A stretch of DNA of 64,000 bases from contig NZ_QNUG01000008.1 in the NCBI RefSeq assembly GCF_003385395.1, positions 1 through 64,000 of the forward strand. Reading direction: 5' to 3'. Positions 28,103-36,426 of this stretch are shown here, one piece after another. Made by a program: the position numbers and the translations under genes. Numbering within the stretch: position 1 is the first letter of the stretch; each line of letters opens with the position of its first letter. The DNA is from Epilithonimonas hispanica (GTDB lineage Bacteria > Bacteroidota > Bacteroidia > Flavobacteriales > Weeksellaceae). The notes under the pieces were generated by a model. The model saw nothing but the letters and a program-made list of their open reading frames with translations, did no database searches and was not told the DNA's origin.

Positions 28103-28897
28103 TTAGATGAATAATTCTTTTATGATAATATAAATTCCCATCACCAGAATAAACCATCCAAAAACAGGTTTCAGCTTTTTGCCGTCAATCTTTTTGGAAA
28201 GTTGAGTTCCAATGATGATTCCGATAATGGCTATGGAAGAAATTGTGCTTAAAAGTTTCCAATCGATTTCGACATTTTTTACTGATGAGAAAAAACCGAT
28301 AAGAGAATTGAGAGCAATAATCACCAGAGAAGTTCCAATAGCTACTTTCATCGGTGTTTTAAGCAAATTGACAAGAGCCGGAATAATCATAAATCCGCCA
28401 CCGGCGCCGACAAGTCCGGTAAGAATTCCCACAACAGAACCTTCGCCTGCTGCCAAAAGATTTTTGTTTTTATCAATAGTTTCAGCTTGCAATTGTAATT
28501 CAGGGCTTTTCTGAATCATTTTATACGAAGCTAAAATCATTAAACCGGCAAAAATGAGAAGCAGGAAAATATCCTTGGTCAACACAAAATTATTAATGCT
28601 GAAAACTTCATTGGGAATCAGTGGAACGAGATAATTTCGGGTAAGAAAAATGGAGATAATAGAAGGAATTCCAAACACCAAAGTCGTTTTCAGATTGACC
28701 AAACCTTTTTTAAAGTAAGAAAAAGAGCCCACAACACTGCTGATTCCGACAATGAACAGTGAATATTCGGTTGCCAAAAATGCGTCCAGACCAAAAAGAT
28801 AGACTAATACAGGAACGGTAAGAATGCTTCCGCCGCCACCGATTAATCCTAAAGAAATTCCGATTAAAACAGAAGCGATATAGCCAAAAATTTCCAT
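28103..28897 (-). CDS. TauE/SafE family sulfite or sulfonate exporter
   Basis: A 264-aa protein with about eight helices and the twin TauE repeats: LIGGGGSILTVPVLVYLFGL near the start and VGAGGGFMIIPALVNLL in the second half. The family moves sulfite, sulfoacetate or related anions across the inner membrane. It has its own promoter with the same 25-bp site as the MBL-rhodanese operon 86 bp downstream, so both likely respond to the same regulator. Confidence 0.92.
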   Translation of the reverse strand: MEIFGYIASVLIGISLGLIGGGGSILTVPVLVYLFGLDAFLATEYSLFIVGISSVVGSFSYFKKGLVNLKTTLVFGIPSIISIFLTRNYLVPLIPNEVFSINNFVLTKDIFLLLIFAGLMILASYKMIQKSPELQLQAETIDKNKNLLAAGEGSVVGILTGLVGAGGGFMIIPALVNLLKTPMKVAIGTSLVIIALNSLIGFFSSVKNVEIDWKLLSTISSIAIIGIIIGTQLSKKIDGKKLKPVFGWFILVMGIYIIIKELFI

Positions 28898-28917
28898 TTG
28901 CTTTTTTATTTATAATG

Positions 28918-28925
28918 CAAAATTG
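28918..28925 (-). promoter_or_regulatory. -7 promoter element for tauE-like gene
   Basis: On the minus strand CAATTTTG (7 of 8 to TAnnTTTG) begins 28 bp before the ATG at 28897. The TTTG lies exactly 20 nt after the 25-bp site. Confidence 0.5.
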
Positions 28926-28941
28926 GAAATCCTGAAGAACG

Positions 28942-28966
28942 TGTACCGCTACTTTTGTTACATAAG
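28942..28966 (-). promoter_or_regulatory. 25-bp Crp/Fnr-type site upstream of tauE-like gene
   Basis: Identical over 25 bp to 28073-28097. It lies between the Crp/Fnr stop codon and the tauE-like start, with the dyad TGTAAC-N9-GGTACA on the minus strand. Confidence 0.7.
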
Positions 28967-28972
28967 CATTAT

Positions 28973-29602
28973 TTAGTTTTCCGAAAGCGTGATTTTGTTT
29001 CGCCCAAGATTCAGTTTTCCTGCATCTTCAAGCTGCTTTAGAAGTCTGGAAACGACCACTCTTGCTGTACCGAGTTCATTGGCAAGCTGTTCGTGGGTAA
29101 CAGTAATGGTTTTTGAACCCAAGTTGGAAGATTTTTTATACAGCAGATTAAGAAGTCTCTCATCTACTTTTTTAAATGCGATGGCATTGATAATATCGAG
29201 TAATTCCTCAAAACGTTTATGATAAAGCCTGAAAATATAGTCGAGCCATTCGGGATATTCTTTGATGAAAAGCGAAACTTTATCCACTGGTAAAAAAAGA
29301 ATTTCGGCATCTTCTTCCACTTCCGCTTTTACGATGCTTTTCTCTTGGTGCATTCCGCCAAGAAAAGACATAATGCAGCTTTCGCCGGCTTTGATGTAAT
29401 ACAGCAAAATCTCACGACCGTCTTCCTCAGTACGAATTACTTTTATCATTCCTTTCATTACAATAGGAATGGAGCGTATAGATGCATTCTCATCAAGAAT
29501 AATATCGCCTTCGTGATAAGTTTTTGTGATGCCGTTTTGGTAGAGCTTATCCAGCAAATCTTTTGAATTAGGAAATTCTTTTGATAAAACGGGGTTGTTC
29601 AT
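28973..29602 (-). CDS. Crp/Fnr family transcriptional regulator
   Basis: A 209-aa regulator with a cyclic-nucleotide-binding fold (about 15-135; GRCI-like segment KVIRTEEDGREILLYY) and a C-terminal HTH_Crp (ITVTHEQLANELGTARVVVSRLLKQ). No Fnr-type Cys cluster is visible, so a [4Fe-4S] oxygen sensor is unlikely. It precedes the tauE-like gene on the same strand and is the best candidate to bind the two 25-bp sites. Confidence 0.92.
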   Translation of the reverse strand: MNNPVLSKEFPNSKDLLDKLYQNGITKTYHEGDIILDENASIRSIPIVMKGMIKVIRTEEDGREILLYYIKAGESCIMSFLGGMHQEKSIVKAEVEEDAEILFLPVDKVSLFIKEYPEWLDYIFRLYHKRFEELLDIINAIAFKKVDERLLNLLYKKSSNLGSKTITVTHEQLANELGTARVVVSRLLKQLEDAGKLNLGRNKITLSEN

Positions 29603-29655
29603 TTTTTCGAATTAGAAAATAAAATTAGGTAAATTTCTATTAACAGAAATAAGAA

Positions 29656-30079
29656 ATGACGCCAACTGTCTTATTATTTTTTATGAATTTATATTTCATC
29701 GACCGCTCTTGGAGAAGATGCCGATTGCTTTTTTAATATATCGCGTTCCAGTTCTGCATCTTTCAGCTTTTTTTCCAACTCATGAATCTTTTCCTGTTCG
29801 GCTGTCAGTTTTAAATTTCCATTCCCTGGAAAACTTGCTTCTCCAAATTGGCTACGCCGAACCACTTCGTTAGGTTTCTTCGTACTCTTTACGCCATTTG
29901 TAAAGCAGCGTGACTGCGATTCCCAGCTCCCTTGCGAGTTCTGACACATTAGTTCGTTCTTTGCTTAGCTGAACAGCTTTGGGTTTAAAAGCAGGGGCGT
30001 AGATTTTTCTACCTCGTTTCATAAGTTAAAATTAAGGCTTTATGCTTAACTTTAACTTGACACTAAATTAGTACATCCA
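29656..30079 (-). mobile_element. IS3-family remnant, right copy (orfA with frameshift)
   Basis: From 30079 leftward: the same terminal sequence as the copy at 14243, then orfA from ATG about 30021 (MKRGRKIYAPAFKPKA, SELARELGIAVTLLYKW). A stop and frameshift follow after KEYEET, then orfA resumes (LTAEQEKIHELEKKLKDAEL) to an AAAAAAG slippery heptamer typical of IS3 programmed frameshifting. The start of orfB (MKYKFIKNN) remains, and the rest is missing. The copy is inactive. Confidence 0.88.
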
Positions 30080-30777
30080 ACTATTACTATCATTGTAATG
30101 TTTCATGTGGGTTTAGATATAATTCAGAAATTGTAAATAATTTATTTGTTGAAGAATTATCAAAATTTAGTTTTAATAATGGAACTGAAAAGATTTTTAA
30201 AACAATTCTTAAGCAAAATTTCGCAGTTGCTTCTAATGGTTTACAAGATGACCGGAAACTTATACAAAATAAATTAAATACTATTGAACAACGAATTGAA
30301 AAAGCTAGAGATATGTTTATTGAAGATAAATTAGATGAAGAAGATTTTAGAAGTATTAAAATGAAATACAAAGGAGAAATAGAAAATCTTACATTTAAAT
30401 TAAATTCTTTAAAAATTTCTTCAGAAAATGAAAATGTTGAACAAAAGATTGATCAGGCATTAAACGCCATTACAAATATTTCTGAAAGGTATAAAAATGC
30501 ATATACTCTAGATAAGAGAGCGATTGTTGGTCTGATATATTCTGAAAAGTTAATCCTCGATGGAGAGAATTTTCAAACCACAAAAATTAACAGTTTAGCT
30601 AATTCTATATTATTGATTAAGAAAGAATTAGGAAATAAAAAAAACCGACAAAAAAGCAAAAAATCTTCTAATGTCGGTCTTGTGACCTTAACGAGCGTAT
30701 CTTCAAACACTTTTATAGATGATTTGATTAGGTTGAGCCAAGTTAAACAAGAATTAAATATTACTAATTTTTTGTAG
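30080..30777 (+). pseudogene. Large serine recombinase, C-terminal fragment
   Basis: Reading frame 30082-30777 opens in the recombinase zinc ribbon (YHCNVSCGFRYNSEIV), continues through a coiled-coil helix and ends in YSEKLILDGENFQTTKIN and a Lys-rich tail. The N-terminal catalytic domain with the Ser nucleophile is gone. The break coincides with the IS end at 30079. The 3' part shares 23 identical bases (30628-30650) and a further 16 (30670-30685) with the fragment next to tRNA-Arg. Confidence 0.8.
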
Positions 30778-31362
30778 TTATAAAATTTTTTACAATTTAA
30801 TTTTAAACATTTTAACAATCGAAGTGGGCATAAATGGCAATAATATACCAGTGCTTTAAAGCAAAAACAAGCTGGCCCTCTATAAATTTGCTCTTTTTCA
30901 TAAGATTTTCTTTTTTTAGTAATAATTTTATCTAAAATCTCTACTTTTAAATGATAAGGTTTTTTGGAAGAAAGTCACTGCATTTTTAATTTACTGATAT
31001 TAATTATTCTTTTTAAGATTATTAATAAAATATGATGGGGTTTGCCCTGTTTCTTTTTTAAATACAATAATAGTACATCCTGGTATATAATTGTATTAAT
31101 CTAGTTGACAAGACATTTAGTGTACCAGATTGTATCTTTATCTAAAAGAAGTAGTTTTACTATTAGATACCAATAAACTAGATCGATTGTAAACATATTA
31201 TATATTGGTATATTTAAATATATAGTTGCCTTTTTTTAATTGTAGTCTAATTTGAAAATCTTTATATCTGAATGAAGTAAAGAAAAAAAAATAATAAATT
31301 AATATAAAAATACTATCACTAAAATTGCAGGTGTAAAACATCTTTATTAATATTGTGTTCAT
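30778..31362. other. 585-bp accessory intergenic region
   Basis: Mostly AT-rich sequence between the recombinase fragment and the HTCS gene. It holds an AraC C-terminal fragment (next entry). The right part should contain the HTCS promoter. Nothing else is supported. Confidence 0.4.
31000..31067 (-). pseudogene. AraC family regulator C-terminal fragment
   Basis: On the minus strand the frame ending at TAA (31002-31000) reads VFKKETGQTPSYFINNLKK, the hallmark end of AraC/XylS HTH domains. Upstream coding sequence is lost. The break lies beside GGATGTACTA, a 10-base match to the end of the local IS3 element. Confidence 0.6.
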
Positions 31363-34128
31363 ATGTCCACAAAAAAAGCTTTTAGAACGTTTGGTTCCCC
31401 CAAGGTTGGTACCGTTTTATTTTTGTTGCTGATGATTTTGCATGGTTGCAAGGATGCTTCAACAAAATCGGATAAAATAAATATCGGCTTCTCGCAAGGG
31501 TTAGGAAATCATCCCTGGAGACAGGCTATGAATCATTCTATGGAGATTCAGGCATCTTTGCATTCGGAGGTGCAATTGAGCATTAGCAAAGCGGAAGGTT
31601 CTGTCAAAAAGCAGATTGAGGATATTCAAAAAATGATTGACAGTAGAGTAGATATCATCATTATTTCTCCCATTGAACCTAACTCGCTCATTCCTATTGT
31701 GGAGAAAGCTTATGAGCAAAAAATTCCGGTAATTTTAGTTGATAGGAAAATAAACTCCTCAAAATATACCACTTACATCGGTGCAGATAATATAGAAATT
31801 GGCAAAGAAGCAGGGCAATATATTATTTCTGATTCCAAGAATCTGAAAAAAGTTATTGAAATAAAAGGCGATGATAACTCTTCACCAACAATTGAAAGAA
31901 GTCTGGGTTTCCAGCAAACTATAAAAAATAATTCCAACACAGAACTAATAAAAACCTTCAAAGGTCTTCCGGCAGAGGCTTTCAGGAAAACGCTGGATTC
32001 TTTGGGTAATCAAAGTCTGTATGTTTTTGCTTTCAATGACCAACTCGCTACACAAGCCTGGCAAATAGCGAGAAACGCCGGTGTGGAAAATCAAATTAAA
32101 TTTATCGGTGTGGATGGCCTGAACACAAAAGATGGTGGGATTCAGATGGTTTTAGATGGAAAACTGAACGCTACCTTGCTTTATCCAACGGGTGGCGCAG
32201 AAGCTATAGAATCGGCGATTAAAATCTACAACGGGCAAATTCCACCGAAACGAATCAAGCTCAGTACAACCATTATTGACAGGTTGAATGCTGAAATTAT
32301 GCGAAATCAGTTTGACAAAATTATTGAGCAACAGGGTGTGATAGAAAATCAAGTGAATGCTGTGAAAAAGCAGACCGAACTGTATGCTTCCCAAAAAGAA
32401 TTATTCCGCTGGTCGGTGGTTTTATTGATGCTCATGTTTTGCCTCGTTGCTTATGCGATTTACCTGATTTATGCCATTAAAATAAAAAACAAACAACTCA
32501 CTTTGACCAACGAAAGAATCACCATTCAGAGGAATCAGATTGAGATGATTGCCGATGAACTCAAGCAAAGTAACGAAGCGAGAGTCAATTTCTTCACAGG
32601 TCTGTCGCACGAATTCAAAACGCCGATAACGCTGATTCTAAGTTCTTTGGAATCGCTGAAAGAAATATTTAAAAGCAAGGGAACAAAACCGTCTTATGAA
32701 ATTGAGCTCATCAATAAAAATTCTAACCGATTGCTGCGTTTGGTAGATAATCTTTTGGATTTCAGAAAAATAGAAAATAAAACCTTCAATCTTAGGGTTT
32801 CCAAAACCAATATTTATGATTTCACTTATGGGATTTTCAGAGACTTTGAGAATGAAGCTAAGAAACGGAATATAAAGTTTGAAATCCGTTCTACAAACAA
32901 AAATCTGGAGCTTTATATCGACAGAAACCTGATGGACAAAGTATATTTCAACCTTTTGTCAAATGCTTTTAAATTTACACCAGACAACGGAAAAATTGAA
33001 ATCACGATTCTGGAAAAAGGTAATCAAGCGGTAATCACTTTTAAAGATAATGGCATCGGAATTCCTGAAAAAGAAATCGGTAACGTTTTCGAAGCTTATT
33101 TCAAAGGTTCTAACAACCGGAAAAATAGTTCGGGAATTGGATTGCATTTGAGCCGTCAGTTTGTGGAACTTCACCTTGGAAAAATTGAAGTCAATTCTTT
33201 TCAGGGAACAGAATTTATTATCAATCTTTACAAGGGCAACAAACATTTTAACGAAGACCAGATGGTCAAAGAGTCAAGTGTGATGGATGCGGAAACGTTG
33301 GCAAAAGCAGCAGTTTTTACTGAAACAGAAAGTGAAATTTTCCCAGCCAATCCGGAAGATAAATCTGAAAAGTATTCCTTACTTTTAGTTGAGGATAATT
33401 CAGATTTATCATTTTTCCTCAGCAATAAGCTAAATTATGAATTTGATGTTGAGGTTTCTGATGGAAAAGATGCGATTGAAAAAGCATTGAGCGAAATTCC
33501 CGACATCATTGTCTGCGATGTCAATCTTCCGGATAAAAACGGATTTGAAATTTGCGAAATTCTGAAAAATGACCTCAGAACATCTCATATTCCGATCATT
33601 CTTCTCACAGCTTTGGACAATAAGGAATCTTATCTTCAGGGACTGAAATCCGGGGTTGACCTTTATCTTACGAAGCCTTTCAGCTTTCCGATTCTGACAC
33701 AGTCGCTGCGTTCATTGCTTTACAACCGCGAAAAGCTACGTTATTATTACACCAACAACATCGGAAGAATTGTGGACAGCAAATCGTTCGGAAGTATGGA
33801 GCAGACTTTTGTTAATAAATTGAATCAAATTATCCAGGCCAATATCGACAATGCCGAATTTTCCGTTGAAAATCTCGCTGACCTTCTGAATATCTCACGA
33901 ATCCAGCTTTACAGAAAGATTAAAGCAATGTTTGATGTGAATGTGAGCGATTATATCAGCAATATCCGACTGGAACAGGCAAAATCGATGCTTCAAAACC
34001 CCGAACTCACCATTTCCGAAATCGCTTACAAAACAGGCTTCTCTTCCCCGAATTATTTCTCCACCGTTTTTAAAAACAAGTTTGGCATTTCCCCGAATAT
34101 TTACAGGAAAAGTGCGGGAGAGGAGTGA
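31363..34128 (+). CDS. Hybrid two-component regulator with periplasmic sugar-binding sensor (HTCS)
   Basis: A 921-aa one-protein phosphorelay spanning the inner membrane. In order: N-terminal signal/lipobox-like helix (about 15-29), periplasmic-binding-protein domain of the LacI/RbsB type (about 38-320), TM helix (about 350-373), HisKA with H416 (SHEFKTP), HATPase with N534 and DNGIGIP, receiver with phospho-acceptor D719, T749 and K771, and AraC HTH (about 830-915). It matches the architecture of the B. thetaiotaomicron fructose sensor BT1754. It should switch on the fructan genes downstream. Confidence 0.95.
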   Translation: MSTKKAFRTFGSPKVGTVLFLLLMILHGCKDASTKSDKINIGFSQGLGNHPWRQAMNHSMEIQASLHSEVQLSISKAEGSVKKQIEDIQKMIDSRVDIIIISPIEPNSLIPIVEKAYEQKIPVILVDRKINSSKYTTYIGADNIEIGKEAGQYIISDSKNLKKVIEIKGDDNSSPTIERSLGFQQTIKNNSNTELIKTFKGLPAEAFRKTLDSLGNQSLYVFAFNDQLATQAWQIARNAGVENQIKFIGVDGLNTKDGGIQMVLDGKLNATLLYPTGGAEAIESAIKIYNGQIPPKRIKLSTTIIDRLNAEIMRNQFDKIIEQQGVIENQVNAVKKQTELYASQKELFRWSVVLLMLMFCLVAYAIYLIYAIKIKNKQLTLTNERITIQRNQIEMIADELKQSNEARVNFFTGLSHEFKTPITLILSSLESLKEIFKSKGTKPSYEIELINKNSNRLLRLVDNLLDFRKIENKTFNLRVSKTNIYDFTYGIFRDFENEAKKRNIKFEIRSTNKNLELYIDRNLMDKVYFNLLSNAFKFTPDNGKIEITILEKGNQAVITFKDNGIGIPEKEIGNVFEAYFKGSNNRKNSSGIGLHLSRQFVELHLGKIEVNSFQGTEFIINLYKGNKHFNEDQMVKESSVMDAETLAKAAVFTETESEIFPANPEDKSEKYSLLLVEDNSDLSFFLSNKLNYEFDVEVSDGKDAIEKALSEIPDIIVCDVNLPDKNGFEICEILKNDLRTSHIPIILLTALDNKESYLQGLKSGVDLYLTKPFSFPILTQSLRSLLYNREKLRYYYTNNIGRIVDSKSFGSMEQTFVNKLNQIIQANIDNAEFSVENLADLLNISRIQLYRKIKAMFDVNVSDYISNIRLEQAKSMLQNPELTISEIAYKTGFSSPNYFSTVFKNKFGISPNIYRKSAGEE

Positions 34129-34254
34129 TACTTTTTTGGAATAAGTTTGGAATGTTATGTATATGATAAATGTAAACACATTCCGATTAACAAAAATATT
34201 CTGAAATATCAATAGGAACTGAGATCAGCCCGTTTTTAATTAAGAAAAATTAAT

Positions 34255-34337
34255 TGACTTTAGCTAAAGCTTATAATAAATTTCGGCTAAAGCCAATTCT
34301 ACATTACAAACTTCAAATCGGGCTGAAGCCCAACGCT
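34255..34337. repeat. Cluster of short palindromes (GGCTAAAGCC type)
   Basis: Three small dyads follow each other: CTTTAGCTAAAG (about 34258), GGCTAAAGCC (about 34285), and GGGCTGAAGCCC (about 34320). Such elements are common as dispersed intergenic repeats in Chryseobacterium. Here they lie between the HTCS gene and its terminator. Confidence 0.55.
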
Positions 34338-34426
34338 ATGCATATCCAATAATTTTTGAAATTAACGAATTGGTCGGCGTAGCCAAAATTAATTTCTAAC
34401 ATTGTAATATTATCGAACTTAGTTTA

Positions 34427-34465
34427 AAAGCAACAACCCAAGATAGGTTGTTGCTTTTTTATTTT
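34427..34465 (+). terminator. Terminator downstream of HTCS gene
   Basis: A 12-bp stem AAAGCAACAACC / GGTTGTTGCTTT with a 7-base loop is followed by a T-rich tract. It isolates the regulator transcript from the fructan operon. Confidence 0.85.
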
Positions 34466-34816
34466 GTCAGGTTCCAATTTCGGTCAACAAAACCACACCA
34501 ACATCAGTTTAAACTCCTAAAAATTCCCAAAAACCACGTTACAATTCTGTAGATCGATGTTACATTTTTGATACGTTATTATAATTTAACAAAATAATTT
34601 AATTATAATATTTTGTTTTTCAGTATCTTATATTAAGTTAACAAATAATTAACCTTAACGTAATATTTTGTTACATAATTAGACCTTCCCATTACCATCT
34701 CAGGATATATTAGCCACAAACAAATTAATAATTCTATTGATGAAATCGCTCATCCGTAAATATAATTGATAAAGAGCGATTCCATCTTACTCATAAAAAA
34801 TATTAAATATATACAG
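34466..34816. promoter_or_regulatory. Likely control region of the fructan operon
   Basis: A 350-bp AT-rich gap without a gene between the HTCS terminator and the MFS start. It should hold the promoter and the HTCS binding site. TTACG/ATTTTG-like tracts recur at 34540-34680, but no confident operator is seen. Confidence 0.45.
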
Positions 34817-36130
34817 ATGAACAAAATTGTATTGTGGTCCGTTACCGCTGCTTTGGCAGGATTTCTTTTCGGATTCGATGTTGTGGTAATTTCCGGGGCC
34901 GACAAAAAACTGCAGGCGCTTTGGCAAAGTTCAGATGCTTTCCACGGAGCAGTCGTGATGGGGATGGCGTTATGGGGAACCGTTATCGGCGCCATCTTCG
35001 GCGGAATCCCGACCAACAAATTCGGACGCAAAAAAACACTCTTGGCGATAGGCGTCTTGTATGCCCTTTCCGCTATAGGTTCAGCATTATCGAATGACCC
35101 CTATATATTTGCATTCTTCAGATTTATGGGCGGTTTGGGCGTTGGAGCTTCAACCATCGCTGCGCCCGCATACATTTCCGAGATTGCGCCGGCAAAAGAC
35201 CGTGGTAGATTGGTTTCCTTATATCAGTTCAACATCGTTTTAGGAATTTTAGTGGCGTTTTTATCCAATTATCTACTCAGCGGAATTGGCGATAACGATT
35301 GGCGTTGGATGTTGGGTGTGCAGGCTATTCCGGCAACAATTTACACACTATGCGTTTTCATCATTCCGGAAAGTCCGAGATGGCTCGTTTCGCAAGGCAG
35401 AATAGAAGAAGCCAAAAAAGTGATGAAAATTGTGAGTCCAGATCAGGATTCCGAAGCTGTTATCGCTCAGATGGAAGACGACCACGCCGATGCACCAAAG
35501 GAAAATATTTTTATGAAAAAGTACCGTTTCCCATTGATGCTGGCTTTCCTGGTTGCATTTTTCAATCAAATGTCGGGAATTAATGCATTCTTATATTACG
35601 CTCCAAGAATTTTTGAAGAGGCTGGTTTAGGCGAGAAAACCGCATTGCTCAGCAGTATCGGAATCGGGATTGTGAATATGGTTTTCACTTTGGTTGGGGT
35701 TAATCTCATCGACAAAGTCGGCAGAAGAACTTTGATGTACATTGGCTCCATAGGCTATATCATTTCGTTGGGATTGGTTTCTATGGCATTTTATTTCCAT
35801 TGGTCGGGCTTGGCGATTCCCATTTTTTTATTCTTGTTTATCGCTTCTCACGCCATCGGACAGGGAACGGTGATCTGGGTTTTTATCTCCGAGATTTTCC
35901 CGAACCATCTCCGCGCATCCGGACAGGCATTCGGAAGTTCCACCCACTGGGTTTTAGCAGCAGTAATTCCGTCGTTGATTCCGACGTTATTCTCTACCAT
36001 TGGTGCAGGAACAGTCTTTTTGATTTTTACCATTGCAATGGTTTTCCAGTTGTTGTTCGTGATTTTTATGATGCCGGAAACCAAAGGCGTATCCTTAGAA
36101 AAATTGAGCAAAACCTTAACGAAAGAATAA
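34817..36130 (+). CDS. MFS sugar porter
   Basis: A 437-aa, 12-helix sugar porter starting at ATG 34817 (MNKIVLWSVTAALAGFLFGFD); a longer frame from 34766 is not needed. Family signatures seen are FGRKKTL, PESPRWLV, GRRTLMYIGS and PETKGV. It probably imports fructose or short fructooligosaccharides into the cytoplasm for the downstream kinase. It is the first gene of the fructan operon, like the transporter gene in the B. thetaiotaomicron fructan locus. Confidence 0.93.
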   Translation: MNKIVLWSVTAALAGFLFGFDVVVISGADKKLQALWQSSDAFHGAVVMGMALWGTVIGAIFGGIPTNKFGRKKTLLAIGVLYALSAIGSALSNDPYIFAFFRFMGGLGVGASTIAAPAYISEIAPAKDRGRLVSLYQFNIVLGILVAFLSNYLLSGIGDNDWRWMLGVQAIPATIYTLCVFIIPESPRWLVSQGRIEEAKKVMKIVSPDQDSEAVIAQMEDDHADAPKENIFMKKYRFPLMLAFLVAFFNQMSGINAFLYYAPRIFEEAGLGEKTALLSSIGIGIVNMVFTLVGVNLIDKVGRRTLMYIGSIGYIISLGLVSMAFYFHWSGLAIPIFLFLFIASHAIGQGTVIWVFISEIFPNHLRASGQAFGSSTHWVLAAVIPSLIPTLFSTIGAGTVFLIFTIAMVFQLLFVIFMMPETKGVSLEKLSKTLTKE

Positions 36131-36186
36131 AAAAAATCTGCAAAATCAGACAAATCTGCGAGAAATAATTTAAAGGAGAATTATTT

Positions 36187-36275
36187 GGGCAGCTATATCC
36201 GCCCTCCGTTCCCGCTTTTTTGCTCGTCGTGCCTCCTCACAAAAAGAGCTCCACTCAGGTCGGGCTGCGGGAGTC
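36187..36275. repeat. Dispersed GC-rich intergenic repeat, copy 1
   Basis: The sequence starts GGGCAGCTATATCCGCC, continues through a CGCTTTTTTGC tract and ends CAGGTCGGGCTGCGGG. A related copy is at 46478-46615 (shared GCAGCTATAT and CGGGCTGC cores). It is GC-rich compared with its surroundings and lies between the MFS and GH32 genes. Confidence 0.6.
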
Positions 36276-36426
36276 TGTATAAAACGAAGTTTTGTCATAA
36301 AAATACAATTTGGCTTCCTTATATATCTGATTGAAAACTAGCTCGGTTAAAAAAAAACGAAAAAAGTCAAGCTATAAAAAAAAAATAAAATCTGCTAAAT
36401 ACTCAGGAATCAATAAAATAATCGTA

